Notes: generated from the sequence alone by a model not told the origin. A stretch of 56,702 bases of DNA from Lachnospiraceae bacterium (GCA_017962105.1 JAGCVY010000013.1:1-56702); one strand, 5' to 3'; numbered from the stretch's first letter, positions 1 to 9,287 are shown. A program made the numbers and translations.

Positions 1-235
1 GGTCAGACTTAGAGCCGGTGCCGATCATGCATTTGCGGCTTTTGGCCCGAAGCGCCTTCTCCAGGAGTTCCGGCGCGTTCTGCTTCACCTCAATGTCCTC
101 GAAGGGGTGCGTGAACTGGTAGCAGCGGCTTCTGCTGTCACAGTAAATACAGCCGTGGGTACATCCCCGGTAAATGTTCATACCGACGCGCCCGCCGCTT
201 CCGCTGAGGATTCCTTTTGCGTCCACAAAATGCAT
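1..235 (-). CDS. SPL-family radical SAM protein, N-terminal part (runs off window)
   Basis: Translating down from an ATG at 235 gives MHFVDAKGILSGSGGRVGMN, then a cysteine motif C-T-H-G-C-I-Y-C-D-S-R-S-R-C. The CxxxCxxC spacing is the radical SAM [4Fe-4S] signature, and the DSRSRC context is typical of the spore-photoproduct-lyase-like (Rv2578c) group. Only 78 codons are present; the 3' end lies beyond base 1. A GGAAGG-like ribosome binding site sits about 10 nt upstream. The gene follows the TIR gene by 37 bp on the same strand, so it may be co-transcribed with it. Family members are often annotated as DNA photoproduct lyase-like, but most have no proven substrate, and none can be assigned here. 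Confidence 0.8.
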   Translation of the reverse strand, partial: MHFVDAKGILSGSGGRVGMNIYRGCTHGCIYCDSRSRCYQFTHPFEDIEVKQNAPELLEKALRAKSRKCMIGTGSKSD

Positions 236-272
236 TCTCGAAAATCCTTCCCGCTCCGTTCACCGGGGCAGT

Positions 273-3200
273 TTACTCAATATTGTACATGATCCGCTTC
301 TCATCGCTCAGCTCCGCGCCGGGGAACTGCCGTTCCGCCTCGGCGAGAAGCTCCCGATAGTTTTTGTATCCCACGGTCCACACCGAGGTGCCGTCAGCGA
401 TCACAAACTGCTTGCAACCGGCAAGATACGTCACCGCATTCGGCACATAAGCCAGCCGGCCGAAATTCTCCGCGTCCAGAAGGCTCACCGTATAGTTGTC
501 GCAAAGGGCGATGGTTCCGTCGGACTCGAGGACATAGGCCACCTGCGCCGGCATATCAAAATTGTTCAGGCAGGCGCCGTCGTCAAGGCGAAAGACCTTC
601 ATGCGGTAATCGTCGCCCTCGATCAGAATGTGTTTTGAATCCTTCGTAAATCCGAGGAAGCAAAGGTTATATGTCTGAAGCGGAAATTCGCCGATCGCTT
701 CACCCGAAGGAAACGCCAAAACGCGCACATAGCCGTCAGCACAAGCCAGAGCTGCGTACTGTCCGGTTTGGTCACATACAAGGCAGGTGCCCTTAGAACT
801 GTATGAGGACAATCGATACGTTTCATCCTGCAGCTCCGTCACAGTTCCCGTGGAGACATCAACCCGAAGAAGCAGGTCCTCCTTCACGGAAATCAGGAGA
901 AAACGCCCGTCCCTGCTCAGTGCGGTATTGTTAATGTCATCCAGGGTTTCGTCTTGGAAAATAACCCTTTTCTCCATCAGGTCAATGACGGCAACGCCGC
1001 GGCTGAACCCGTTCATCGCAAGGTAACGCCCGTCATCGCTGAACCTGGCTTTCTGGCACAGCATCGGAATCTCAAGGCTCTCAAAGGTGATTTCCGTCTC
1101 GCTTCCGGTGAACGGATCGATCAAGCGAACGCTGTCACGCACCGCCGCAATGAATGTATCCCCGGCAAATCCCATGCCTCCCACACTATATCCCAGCTTC
1201 GTGCCATACAGGAGATTTCCATCAGCATCGTAAAAGTTATAAGTGTCCGTCCGATGCCGTTCCTGCAGAACATAATACTTTGAGGAAGGTGCAACAGCAA
1301 CGCCGATCGGTTCATCCGTCAGATCGGGAAGCTCCTGAAGATCCGACGCAGCAAGATACTTCATCACCGCGATATCCGTGGAGAGCTGGCTCTGCAGAGC
1401 AATGCTGTCGTTCAGGATTTTCATATCGTCGAGGATCAGGTTTGTGGTGACCGTGCTCCCGGAATAAATCTCCCCCTCCGAGGTGTTGATTGAGATAATT
1501 TCGCCGTTCTTACAGCCGATGAATGCTGTGGTCGAGTTCTCATTCACATCCAGGGTAACCGCTGAACCGGGGAGCGCGAACTGCGCCTTCTGCGTCCCGT
1601 CAGCCTCATCGTAGGAATAGGCGTGGCCTTCCGTCGCGAGAACAATATCACATTTTCCGTCATAGGCATGGGATGCCAGAAGAAGTCTGAAGTTCGAAAA
1701 ATCCCAACCGTCACACGGGATGTCCCTGCTGTAGCATTTCTCTCCGTCTGCAACGCGGAAGACATCCATCGTCATCTTCTTCATTTTGCTGTAATAAAAA
1801 TCCCCGTTCGTACTTACAACTGCGACGGTTCCCTTTGCCGTAATGCAAAAATCAAGGATATACTCCTGGGAAACCGGAACCGTGAACGAGGAAAGGGATG
1901 TCAGATCGATGACGGTAACCCGGGCGGACTCGCCGTCTTCCACGGTATGACCGACGACAAACGTCTTTTTGTCCGAGGAAAGTTTGCATTCCCGAAGTCT
2001 CTTTCCTCCATTCCCGTACGAAATCTCCGACTTCTTTGTGAGATCGCCCAGGGATATCATCGTCACCTTGTCCGTGCGGACACAGAAGGCCGTGTCAATC
2101 TCATCGGCCAATACGCACCCGGTCATATCCTGCTCCAGCGAAACGCGGGCGGTTTCCTTTCCGGTGTGATCATACCGGACGAGGCAGCTGTTGTAGGCGA
2201 CAACCACGCCTTTGGAATCCGCCATGGCCGACAGAAGATTGCCGGTCTCCGGATTGTGCTCCAATTTCAGCTTAAGACTGCAGGTTTCGCAATCCCACAC
2301 ATACACGGTCCTGCCGTAATCGATGGTGGTGAGATATCGTTTATCGCAGTCCACGGACATGCTTTCAATCATCTGGTCATGGTGCAGGACGCGGTCAAAG
2401 GAAAGGTCCTGACCACAGTCGTAAGCATGCAGAGCAGAAGCCAGGGCGTACTCTGACTCCGCGACGAAGGGCCGGTCATCATCCGCCGACGGGAGTCCTT
2501 CCGAGGCGATGAGAACCGCGTCCTCGCGGTTTCCCTCATGAAGCTGCAGCATGGCTTCCTCGGCGTAGAACCGGGACTGATTCTTCTGCTTCTCCCGGTA
2601 TTCCACCAGAATATCATCCGCAAGCTTCGTCTTCTCATCCGCCAGTTTCGACATCTGATCCGCAAGGACGGTTTTCTCGTCGGCAAGTTTGGTCTTCTCG
2701 TCCGCAAGCACGGCCTTCTCATCCGCCAGAACAGCCTTCTCGTCCGCAAGTTTCTTCATGCGGTCGGCGACACGGGCGTTGTAGATACCGAACGCCGCAC
2801 CGGCAGCCGCGATGATCCCTGCGGAAACCGCTGCGATCGCAATATTTCTCCTAAGGATCCGTTCACGGTGTCTCTGCCGGAGATCGTCGTAGGTACAGCC
2901 GAGGATCGGCGCCGCCAGACGGAGCAGCTCCGTCTTAAACTTTTTGTTTCTCTCCTTGGGAGTCGCCCCGCGCACATCCGCTGCCAGAGGCTCCACCGAA
3001 TTTCCGTTCTCGTCCACCTGCAGCTGCGGAGGGAAGCTCTGCTCCGGCTCGCCGTCCACCAGAACCGCCAGAATGTGCTGCCGGTCGTGAAGCTCGATGA
3101 AGGTGTCGATCTCCTTGGAAACCCAATAGGAGCCGGGCGTCTCCGGGGAGCAGATGACGATCAGGTACTCCGATTCCCGAAGTGCATTTGCAATGTTCTC

Positions 3201-3383
3201 GTTCAGGTCGCTGCCGATCGGCAGCTCCTCCTGATCGCGGAACACCCTCTCGATTTTCTTCTTGCCGGTCTTCTTCCGAACCGGTCCCGGCACATGGTAG
3301 GTTTCCAGTCCGACGTGAACCTTCTTCGCAAACTCCATGTCGAGCGGCGTGTGCCGATAGCTGATAAAAGCGTTGTAGAGCAT
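273..3383 (-). CDS. TIR domain / transmembrane / coiled-coil / beta-propeller protein
   Basis: This is a 1036-residue multidomain protein. Residues 1-110 form a TIR domain opening with NAFISYRHT. The segment SYWVSKEID keeps the SxWxxxE pattern whose glutamate (E91 here) is catalytic in NAD-cleaving TIRs. Residues 181-200 are one hydrophobic segment. Residues 207-262 are a near-perfect heptad coiled coil built from LADEK(A/T)(V/K) repeats. Roughly 300-1020 is a long beta-rich region that reads as WD40-like propeller blades. The TIR is probably cytoplasmic and the propeller probably across the membrane, although the order could be inverted. The gene starts 3 bp after the stop of the DHH phosphoesterase gene, so the two are almost certainly co-translated. 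TIR proteins act in NAD signalling and phage defence; a role here is inference. Confidence 0.82.
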   Translation of the reverse strand: MLYNAFISYRHTPLDMEFAKKVHVGLETYHVPGPVRKKTGKKKIERVFRDQEELPIGSDLNENIANALRESEYLIVICSPETPGSYWVSKEIDTFIELHDRQHILAVLVDGEPEQSFPPQLQVDENGNSVEPLAADVRGATPKERNKKFKTELLRLAAPILGCTYDDLRQRHRERILRRNIAIAAVSAGIIAAAGAAFGIYNARVADRMKKLADEKAVLADEKAVLADEKTKLADEKTVLADQMSKLADEKTKLADDILVEYREKQKNQSRFYAEEAMLQLHEGNREDAVLIASEGLPSADDDRPFVAESEYALASALHAYDCGQDLSFDRVLHHDQMIESMSVDCDKRYLTTIDYGRTVYVWDCETCSLKLKLEHNPETGNLLSAMADSKGVVVAYNSCLVRYDHTGKETARVSLEQDMTGCVLADEIDTAFCVRTDKVTMISLGDLTKKSEISYGNGGKRLRECKLSSDKKTFVVGHTVEDGESARVTVIDLTSLSSFTVPVSQEYILDFCITAKGTVAVVSTNGDFYYSKMKKMTMDVFRVADGEKCYSRDIPCDGWDFSNFRLLLASHAYDGKCDIVLATEGHAYSYDEADGTQKAQFALPGSAVTLDVNENSTTAFIGCKNGEIISINTSEGEIYSGSTVTTNLILDDMKILNDSIALQSQLSTDIAVMKYLAASDLQELPDLTDEPIGVAVAPSSKYYVLQERHRTDTYNFYDADGNLLYGTKLGYSVGGMGFAGDTFIAAVRDSVRLIDPFTGSETEITFESLEIPMLCQKARFSDDGRYLAMNGFSRGVAVIDLMEKRVIFQDETLDDINNTALSRDGRFLLISVKEDLLLRVDVSTGTVTELQDETYRLSSYSSKGTCLVCDQTGQYAALACADGYVRVLAFPSGEAIGEFPLQTYNLCFLGFTKDSKHILIEGDDYRMKVFRLDDGACLNNFDMPAQVAYVLESDGTIALCDNYTVSLLDAENFGRLAYVPNAVTYLAGCKQFVIADGTSVWTVGYKNYRELLAEAERQFPGAELSDEKRIMYNIE

Positions 3384-3386
3384 TGT

Positions 3387-4898
3387 TTACTCCTCACATA
3401 CTTCGTAAGTCTTGGCGAAAATGCCTCCCTCGATGACATACACATCCGAGGGGTCGTCCACACGGACAGCCAGATAATCCCCCGTCCGTCCGAGGTAGTA
3501 TTTGTCCCGGTCCCATATGGTGAACACCTTCACCCGGCCGGTAATCTCCTTCGCATAGATTCCGTCCCCGCCGATCGATTCACAGCTCACGGCATAGGGA
3601 AGAAGCGGTATGCGCTCTCCTGTCGTGTTGTCGATGACGTTGGGCTGATACTCTCCCGGATAGACATACGGGGCGTCGACGACCTCATAGGATCGCTCAA
3701 ATTTCATTTTTTTGATCGGATAAATCTCGCCGTTAACATTGATGATGATACACGCATCCTCGGCGATTTCCATATCGATATCGCCCTCAAGGGTCCGGAT
3801 CATCACCTTGGTCCCGGGCGCCGCCAGATCCGCGGTTCTCACAAAACCGACGCGGAACCTCTTCTTCCGATAGTGGGCAAACTCCGACAGATCCGCCTTG
3901 TATTCTCCCGCATACAGGATCGTCGATTCGTCAAAATAGGTGTTCATTCTCGCCGTGATAAACCGGGTGATATCCTCCTTCTCGAAGCGCACCCCGGCCT
4001 TCACGACCAGATCTTTCTTTAAGAATCCGCCGGCCTTCACCAGATGTCCGCCGCCACCGCCTAAATTTTCCGCAAGGAAGCTCGCAAGCTCGCAGGCCTT
4101 GACCTCCTTGATGCAGCTGCGCACGGAGTATTTGATCCCGGACGGAAGGATGTTGTAGACAACGCAGGTGTTGACCCCCTCCACCTCCAAAAACATGTCG
4201 CTGATAATCCCCAGGATGTTGGAGTCGCACGGCCCCGCCTCAACGATTCCGGTGCAGCGCACATCGTCGACGATGGTGTTCTTCAGGGCTTCGCCGGCAA
4301 TCCGGAGCTCGTCGATGGAGAGGTTGGAATTTCGGAACAGAGTGATATCCGCTTTGTTAAATTCCGCCGTATCCCGCAGGTCTCTGTCTGAGGGATGGGA
4401 AACCTCCGAGAAATCCGCCGTGTCCGTCATCAGCCCGTAATACAGCGCTGTGGCGACTCTCCGGTCGGCGTTGATGTCGATCCCCTCCGCCTGCAGCATC
4501 TCAAAGATTACCGTGGAACACGAGCCGTAGTTGCTCCGCACCTCGCTCATGGCAGGAAGTGCAGTGGAAACCTGGTGATGATCGATGACGGCAACATTTT
4601 CCGCGGAAAATACGGTGACATTGCTCTCGCCGTACTGGCAATCCACCGTCACCAAAAGTTCCGGCGTCTCCAGGCTTTCGACGTGCTCACAGACTATCTC
4701 CAGGTTCTCGAGCATCAGCACGAGATTGCTCTTTGTGACGGGATTCGGCCCGCCGTAAACAAAGCGCGCAGAAACGCCCTTTTGCTCCAGATACCAGCGC
4801 AGGGCGAACCCGCTCGCCAGCGCGTCAGCATCCGGATTGTCATGACACTGGATGACAACCTTCCTGTATCCGCAGAGATCTGAGAGTTTGAATGACAT
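3387..4898 (-). CDS. DHH/DHHA1-family phosphoesterase with C-terminal extension
   Basis: The 503-residue product has the DHH-superfamily metal motifs in order: HDNPDAD at 19-25, VIDHH at 104-108, and D159 in MTDTADF. A DHHA1-type substrate motif G-G-G-G-G-H follows near 280-285. This matches the NrnA / c-di-AMP phosphodiesterase / oligoribonuclease group. About 190 residues beyond DHHA1 form an unassigned beta-rich extension (DYLAVRVDDPSDVYVIEGG near the end) not present in NrnA. The start at 4898 is chosen over an upstream in-frame ATG at 4952 because GGAGG lies 8 nt before it. Tight coupling to the TIR gene suggests that the pair shares a nucleotide signal, but the substrate is unknown. Confidence 0.85.
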   Translation of the reverse strand: MSFKLSDLCGYRKVVIQCHDNPDADALASGFALRWYLEQKGVSARFVYGGPNPVTKSNLVLMLENLEIVCEHVESLETPELLVTVDCQYGESNVTVFSAENVAVIDHHQVSTALPAMSEVRSNYGSCSTVIFEMLQAEGIDINADRRVATALYYGLMTDTADFSEVSHPSDRDLRDTAEFNKADITLFRNSNLSIDELRIAGEALKNTIVDDVRCTGIVEAGPCDSNILGIISDMFLEVEGVNTCVVYNILPSGIKYSVRSCIKEVKACELASFLAENLGGGGGHLVKAGGFLKKDLVVKAGVRFEKEDITRFITARMNTYFDESTILYAGEYKADLSEFAHYRKKRFRVGFVRTADLAAPGTKVMIRTLEGDIDMEIAEDACIIINVNGEIYPIKKMKFERSYEVVDAPYVYPGEYQPNVIDNTTGERIPLLPYAVSCESIGGDGIYAKEITGRVKVFTIWDRDKYYLGRTGDYLAVRVDDPSDVYVIEGGIFAKTYEVCEE

Positions 4899-4967
4899 AG
4901 GGTAAACCTCCGTGTTCCGGCTTTCGCAGTCCGATACTTCATTGTACCACAAAAGGTCCGAAACCTA

Positions 4968-5021
4968 AAGAAAAAACAAACAGAGGAGCCTGTCGAATTG
5001 TCCCTCGAAAGACTCCTCCGC
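4968..5021 (-). terminator. Rho-independent terminator after the flavin reductase gene
   Basis: On the minus strand GGAGTCTTTCGAG and the partner TCGACAGGCTCC form an imperfect stem (5021 down to 4982). It is followed by a T-rich run, TTTGTTTTTTC, at about 4980-4968. It ends transcription of the gene at 5067-5696 before the DHH-TIR pair. Confidence 0.6.
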
Positions 5022-5066
5022 GATAATTCATCTGTCGTTGAGGTCCGAACCGGATAATACCCCCGG

Positions 5067-5696
5067 CTACCTCGTAAAATTCGTCCACACGCGCGGCTCG
5101 GTTTCGGGCAGTCCGATCTGCTCCTTCCCAAGCTCGATGCTTTTCATGAGGAAGACCATGTTCCGCGCAAGAACACGCATCACCTGCCGGCCCTCATCGT
5201 CCACCCGGCCCTCGCCCGGCTCCCATCCGTAGATGTTGTTCCAGTACTGGCTGGTTGCCACCGGCATATTGGAAAGGGTGAAGAACTTGTTCAGCTCGTC
5301 AAATGTCGCCGTGCACCCCGAACGTCTTGCACTCACCACGCTGGCGCCGACCTTCAGACTCTTGTCAAAGTGGGTGCTGTAGAACATCCGCTGCAGCGCC
5401 GCCATGATCGTCCCGTTGGCGGAGCCGTAGTAGACCGGCGAACCGATCACCAGACCGTCCGCAGCCTCGAACTTGGCCGAGAGCTCGTTGACGATATCGT
5501 CGAAGGCGCATTTTCCGGTCTTCCTGCACGCCTCGCAGGAAATGCAGCCCCGGATCGCAGTGCGTCCGAGCAGTATGTTCTCATATTCCACGCCGTTTTC
5601 GGCAAAAACCTGTTCCATCTCGTGAAACGCGAGCGCAATGTTCCCCTGCGGTCTCGCACTTCCGTTCAGCATCAAAACCTTAAACTTCTTCTCCAT
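5067..5696 (-). CDS. Flavodoxin-fold NAD(P)H-dependent FMN reductase family protein
   Basis: The 209-residue product begins KVLMLNGSARPQGN, the phosphate-binding loop of NAD(P)H-dependent FMN reductases. It continues with CISCEACRKTGKC, a cysteine-rich stretch found in the iron-sulfur flavoprotein-like subgroup, and GLVIGSPVYYGSANG, the second flavin loop. The predicted role is cytoplasmic flavin-dependent reduction of a quinone, nitro compound or similar; the substrate is not predictable. The start at 5696 is chosen because GGAGGG sits just upstream; an ORF start at 5717 lacks this. The gene is a separate unit with its own terminator at 4968-5021. Confidence 0.85.
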   Translation of the reverse strand: MEKKFKVLMLNGSARPQGNIALAFHEMEQVFAENGVEYENILLGRTAIRGCISCEACRKTGKCAFDDIVNELSAKFEAADGLVIGSPVYYGSANGTIMAALQRMFYSTHFDKSLKVGASVVSARRSGCTATFDELNKFFTLSNMPVATSQYWNNIYGWEPGEGRVDDEGRQVMRVLARNMVFLMKSIELGKEQIGLPETEPRVWTNFTR

Positions 5697-5806
5697 GGCG
5701 GGCTCCCTCCGGATCATTTTCCGTATTCACGGTGACTCCATTCTACCGAAAAAACACTCGTCGGAAAATGTAGTATTCCTTCCTTCACCCGCAGTATGCG
5801 ATACAG

Positions 5807-7630
5807 TTACCCCTCCCGGTTGGCTGCCTTCGGATTATTCAACGTGCAGCGATAGCGGACCACGGTTCCGTTCGGGTATTGGACTTCGGTTTTCTCCGTA
5901 TCGAAACCGCTCTTCCGGTAGAATTCCACAGCGTCGTCATCCGTCTGTGCATACAGGCTCTCATGCTGCCCGGCCTTCATGACCTCGCGCACCATGTACT
6001 GCCCGATGCCGCGGCCGCGGCGATCCTCGGACACGGAGATACCGAGTATTTCCGCATCGATCCCGGAGAGTTTCAGGACAAGCATTCCCGCCCTGATCCC
6101 GTCGTTCTCACAGACATGAATCCGGACAGCGGGATCCGCAAGGTACCCCTCCATCTCCGCCTTATACTTCTCGTATGTAGGCTGGTACATACAGGGAGCG
6201 TAGATGGCGTATGCCTCTTCCGAGCACAGCCATTCGGCGTCCTCGCATCGGAAAACTCTCAGATCCGGCCGGAAGGTATCTTTCTCTACGGCCTCGTACA
6301 GATCCCGCCCCATCTTCTTCTCGAAGTAATCCTTCAGAGCGATGTTGGCGTTCCATTTTTCGGGGTCATAGTTTCCGTACCGCTGCTTGACATCGCTCAT
6401 GCGGGCGATGATATCCATCACGCCGTAAGCTCCGGAGATTGCATCGCAGAGCTGGATCAGCTTGTCGTAATCGTCGTATTCCGTCTCCGCCAGCTTTGTC
6501 TTGATGAGCTCCGTCTCGTACTCGGTGGTGTCGAATTTGCCGACGTAGCCCTTGATCCTCTTCTGGTTGAAGGAATGGGTGAGACAGATCCTCGCCGCGT
6601 CCTGATAGCCCCACGCCATCATGTAGGAATAGCCGTCGGACACATGTCCGAGATGCCGCTTGCCGAACCGCCGTCCGATATCGTGCAGCAGCCCGAGCAC
6701 ATACGCCTTGTCCGGATCCATCCCGGAGTATTCCGCAATCTTCTCGGCGCAGTGAGCCACGGTTCTGCTGTGGTTTCCCCAAGGGCCGGGATTCCGCGGC
6801 TCCGCTTCCCGCAGGATCTCTTCCGCAACGGCCCGGTCCGGATATCCTCCCATGGCTCTCCCCCACGGGTGTTTGATCATCGCCTTTTGAGTAATCCATT
6901 CCGTTCCGCCCGGGTATACGACCCAGAAATGTTCGACACTGCAGGAGTCCGGATCTCGTAACAGGCTCAGATCTCTTTGGGTTTCCACTCTCTTCTGATA
7001 GAGAGAGGGCTCACCGTCACTGAATCGGAGAGAACCGTATTCCACAGGCTCCTTCTGATGCCGCAGATATTCATGGATAAACTGTTTCGCCGCATTGCAG
7101 TTTGTTCGATTGTATGCTTCCAACGGATACAGTTCTTCCGTAATTCCATCATCGATCTCGAAACGGACATGGGTACTGAGATCAAGCCAGTCTCTTGCAA
7201 CAGCCACATTATACAATCCAAGGATTTCCTCGTCGGGCTTCCGGCTTTCCTCGATCTCCTCGTAGAACTTACGCATCGCTTTGTCGGCGGCTAGTTTTCT
7301 TCTTTCTTCGTCAGGATCCGGCTTCGGAATAAGGCTCAAGGTCTCCGACACCCGGAAATGAGGAACCTCGATATCGAAGTTGTTGTACCGGGCAATCTTC
7401 AAGGCGTAGATGAGTTCCAACGCCTTCTCATTTTCATCGGTTTTCCCTGCCGCATCCCGGATCAGCCGCTCAACGACACTTCTCCGTTCGGAGGAGGTGA
7501 ACATCGGATTGATGCCGATCAGAAAAATCCGGTAGCGGTTGCTGCTTCCGCTGCGATTCCCATTCTTCCTGATCCTGTCATTCAGATCCTGAAGATATTG
7601 ATCCAACTGCTCCATGCAAGATTTACCCAT
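5807..7630 (-). CDS. HD-domain phosphohydrolase fused to GNAT acetyltransferase
   Basis: The protein is about 607 residues. The N-terminal ~270 residues are unassigned. The middle contains H-S-R-T-V-A-H-C followed by VLGLLHDIGRR, the H...HD metal site of the HD superfamily, with a further D in LIQLCDAISG. The C-terminal ~120 residues are a GNAT fold with the acetyl-CoA loop SEDRRGRGIGQYMV and the closing EFYRKSGF. HD plus GNAT in one chain is uncommon. The start at 7630 is preceded by AAGGGGGG. An alternative ATG at 7663 overlaps the stop of the upstream gene (TGATG) and would add 11 residues by translational coupling. An inverted pair of CATTTTCCG motifs (5715-5770) lies downstream. Confidence 0.75.
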   Translation of the reverse strand: MGKSCMEQLDQYLQDLNDRIRKNGNRSGSSNRYRIFLIGINPMFTSSERRSVVERLIRDAAGKTDENEKALELIYALKIARYNNFDIEVPHFRVSETLSLIPKPDPDEERRKLAADKAMRKFYEEIEESRKPDEEILGLYNVAVARDWLDLSTHVRFEIDDGITEELYPLEAYNRTNCNAAKQFIHEYLRHQKEPVEYGSLRFSDGEPSLYQKRVETQRDLSLLRDPDSCSVEHFWVVYPGGTEWITQKAMIKHPWGRAMGGYPDRAVAEEILREAEPRNPGPWGNHSRTVAHCAEKIAEYSGMDPDKAYVLGLLHDIGRRFGKRHLGHVSDGYSYMMAWGYQDAARICLTHSFNQKRIKGYVGKFDTTEYETELIKTKLAETEYDDYDKLIQLCDAISGAYGVMDIIARMSDVKQRYGNYDPEKWNANIALKDYFEKKMGRDLYEAVEKDTFRPDLRVFRCEDAEWLCSEEAYAIYAPCMYQPTYEKYKAEMEGYLADPAVRIHVCENDGIRAGMLVLKLSGIDAEILGISVSEDRRGRGIGQYMVREVMKAGQHESLYAQTDDDAVEFYRKSGFDTEKTEVQYPNGTVVRYRCTLNNPKAANREG

Positions 7631-7662
7631 GTTTTGTTCCCCCCTTGTGAAGATGATCTCCA

Positions 7663-8718
7663 TCAGTTCTCTTCCAGTATCCGGAGCGCTTCTTTATAAT
7701 CCTGGCCGAGGATTTCCTGCACCTTCTGGAATTCAAATTTCTCGTGTAATCTCGTCTGAATTTTCAGAAATTCCTTCTTTCCGTACTTTCGGATATAAAA
7801 GCTCTGCGCCTTTGCCGCGTTTGCTCCGTCATTGGACGGCACATAGAAACCTTTTTCACAGGTTTCCAGCTCGTTACACTCGTAACAGCCGTCTAAGTTC
7901 TTTTCGTTGCAGCATTTTACGTTGGGGCAAATTCTCCCTTCGGAGTATACTGCACAAGAGCAGGTATTGTAGGCGGTCCTGCAGCCGCCGCACCACGCTC
8001 CGAGGAAACAATGGCTGCAGGACAATCCGCAGATTGCAACAGGGTCCGCACCCTTTCTTGCCAGTTTGCAAAGCCGGTCCTTGATGCGCAGCATCGCTTC
8101 AATATGCATGATCCAGTGGCGGGAAAACGGCATCTGAATCAGCCCCTTTATATCCTTCCCGCACCAGTAGTCGATCAGCCAGAATGCGTTCTCATCCTCG
8201 CTGACGCATTTGCTTTCAATCAGTTTCTGCTTTGTTTCATTCGTAAACTTTTTCTTCAGGTCTTTGTATTGCAGCTGCAAAAGGATCTGATCCGTTGCTT
8301 CCTTGACAGCCTTTGCATAGAAATAAAGTTTCTTCACGTTGAGTTTCTTTGAGAACTCAGCGATCTCTTCGCCCTTCAATTCATTTCCGGTGGTGATGAT
8401 CGGAGACACGGTCTTCTCAAGGAATCCTTCGCGAAACAGAATCTGCTTATCCCCGGCGATCATTTCGTGAGCCACGATATCCTCTATTCGGAAAATGTGC
8501 CATATGGAATACGCAAGCGTCTTGCTGTGATACCCCTTTGCGCCCGCAAAAGGCATCTGATAAAACGCCTCCTCCGGATAGCCTTCAACGATCCAGGTGA
8601 TCTGCTGAAATAATTCTCCCCGGAATTCTGTGAGTTTCTTTATTGCCTCTTTGAATGTCGATTCTTTCGCAAGAAGCGTCTGTATTTCTTTATTTTTCTC
8701 AGCCCAGCCCTTATCCAT
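7663..8718 (-). CDS. DinB-like / DUF3795 cysteine-rich fusion protein
   Basis: The 351-residue product has two parts. Residues 1-230 are helical; an H at FRIEDIVAHE and the late H-W-I-M-H-I-E resemble the histidine metal site of DinB/YfiT-like four-helix proteins. Residues 230-300 form a cysteine-rich module, CGLSCSHCFLGAWCGGC, followed by several further Cys pairs, matching DUF3795, a presumed metal or Fe-S binding domain. The function is unknown. DinB-like proteins are often thiol-dependent metalloenzymes, so a redox or detoxification role is possible. The stop overlaps the alternative start of the HD-GNAT gene. The sequence is more AT- and Lys-rich than its neighbours, which suggests a separate origin. 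Confidence 0.7.
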   Translation of the reverse strand: MDKGWAEKNKEIQTLLAKESTFKEAIKKLTEFRGELFQQITWIVEGYPEEAFYQMPFAGAKGYHSKTLAYSIWHIFRIEDIVAHEMIAGDKQILFREGFLEKTVSPIITTGNELKGEEIAEFSKKLNVKKLYFYAKAVKEATDQILLQLQYKDLKKKFTNETKQKLIESKCVSEDENAFWLIDYWCGKDIKGLIQMPFSRHWIMHIEAMLRIKDRLCKLARKGADPVAICGLSCSHCFLGAWCGGCRTAYNTCSCAVYSEGRICPNVKCCNEKNLDGCYECNELETCEKGFYVPSNDGANAAKAQSFYIRKYGKKEFLKIQTRLHEKFEFQKVQEILGQDYKEALRILEEN

Positions 8719-8738
8719 GGATGATCCGCCTCCTTCCG

Positions 8739-9287
8739 CTAAACGCCTTTATTTTCCTCCCACTCCTTACGGGTGATCAGGCAGGTGTATTCTCCCGAAG
8801 TTATCCCGGTTTTCGGATAGGTACGTGTCCCTTTATCATCGATGCAATTCATCCCGATCTTACGCATCACTCTGAAGGACGCCGGATTATTGACATCGCA
8901 CTGCGCGTATACTTTATCGATACCGGTGTTACTGAAAGCAAAATCAAGGATTGCAGAAGCAGCCTCAGCGGCATAGCCCTGATTTCTGTATGCCTTGTTT
9001 ATGATCCATCCGAGTGTAGCATACGATCTGTCCTCACTGTGTCCTAGGTCACAATCGCATCCGCCGATTATCTTTCCGTCCAAAAGAATAACAAATTCAA
9101 AGTTTGTCTGATCCTTCGAATTCCACTCCTCTGCATTCTTTTGAACAAAATCAACTGTCTCCTCAAAAGTGTCATGGGGAAGCCAAAACATCATGGTGAT
9201 TTCTTTATCACCGGCGTACTCATGTATTTCTTTCTCATCACCGAAACGGATTGGTCTCAGCGTCAGTCGTTTTGTTTTTATCTCCAT
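8739..9287 (-). CDS. GNAT N-acetyltransferase, RimJ/RimL type
   Basis: The 182-residue product opens with IKTKRLTLRPIRFGDEKEI, the classic RimJ/RimL-like N-terminus. It carries the acetyl-CoA pyrophosphate loop near KAYRNQGYAAEAA and the ending NPASFRVMRKIGM. It acetylates an amine, either a protein N-terminus or a small molecule; the substrate is unknown. Its start codon lies inside the 3' end of the truncated VOC gene in another frame, so the two genes were joined by a deletion or are translationally coupled. It is one of four GNAT domains within about 9 kb. Confidence 0.85.
   Translation of the reverse strand: MEIKTKRLTLRPIRFGDEKEIHEYAGDKEITMMFWLPHDTFEETVDFVQKNAEEWNSKDQTNFEFVILLDGKIIGGCDCDLGHSEDRSYATLGWIINKAYRNQGYAAEAASAILDFAFSNTGIDKVYAQCDVNNPASFRVMRKIGMNCIDDKGTRTYPKTGITSGEYTCLITRKEWEENKGV

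Noticed and set aside
2538-4022. Long plus-strand ORF of 494 codons opposite the TIR and DHH genes
   Set aside because: It lies wholly antisense to two genes with clear domains, its translation has no recognisable motif, and it has no ribosome binding site. The same holds for other long antisense frames, for example 53790-54752 and 33210-34790.
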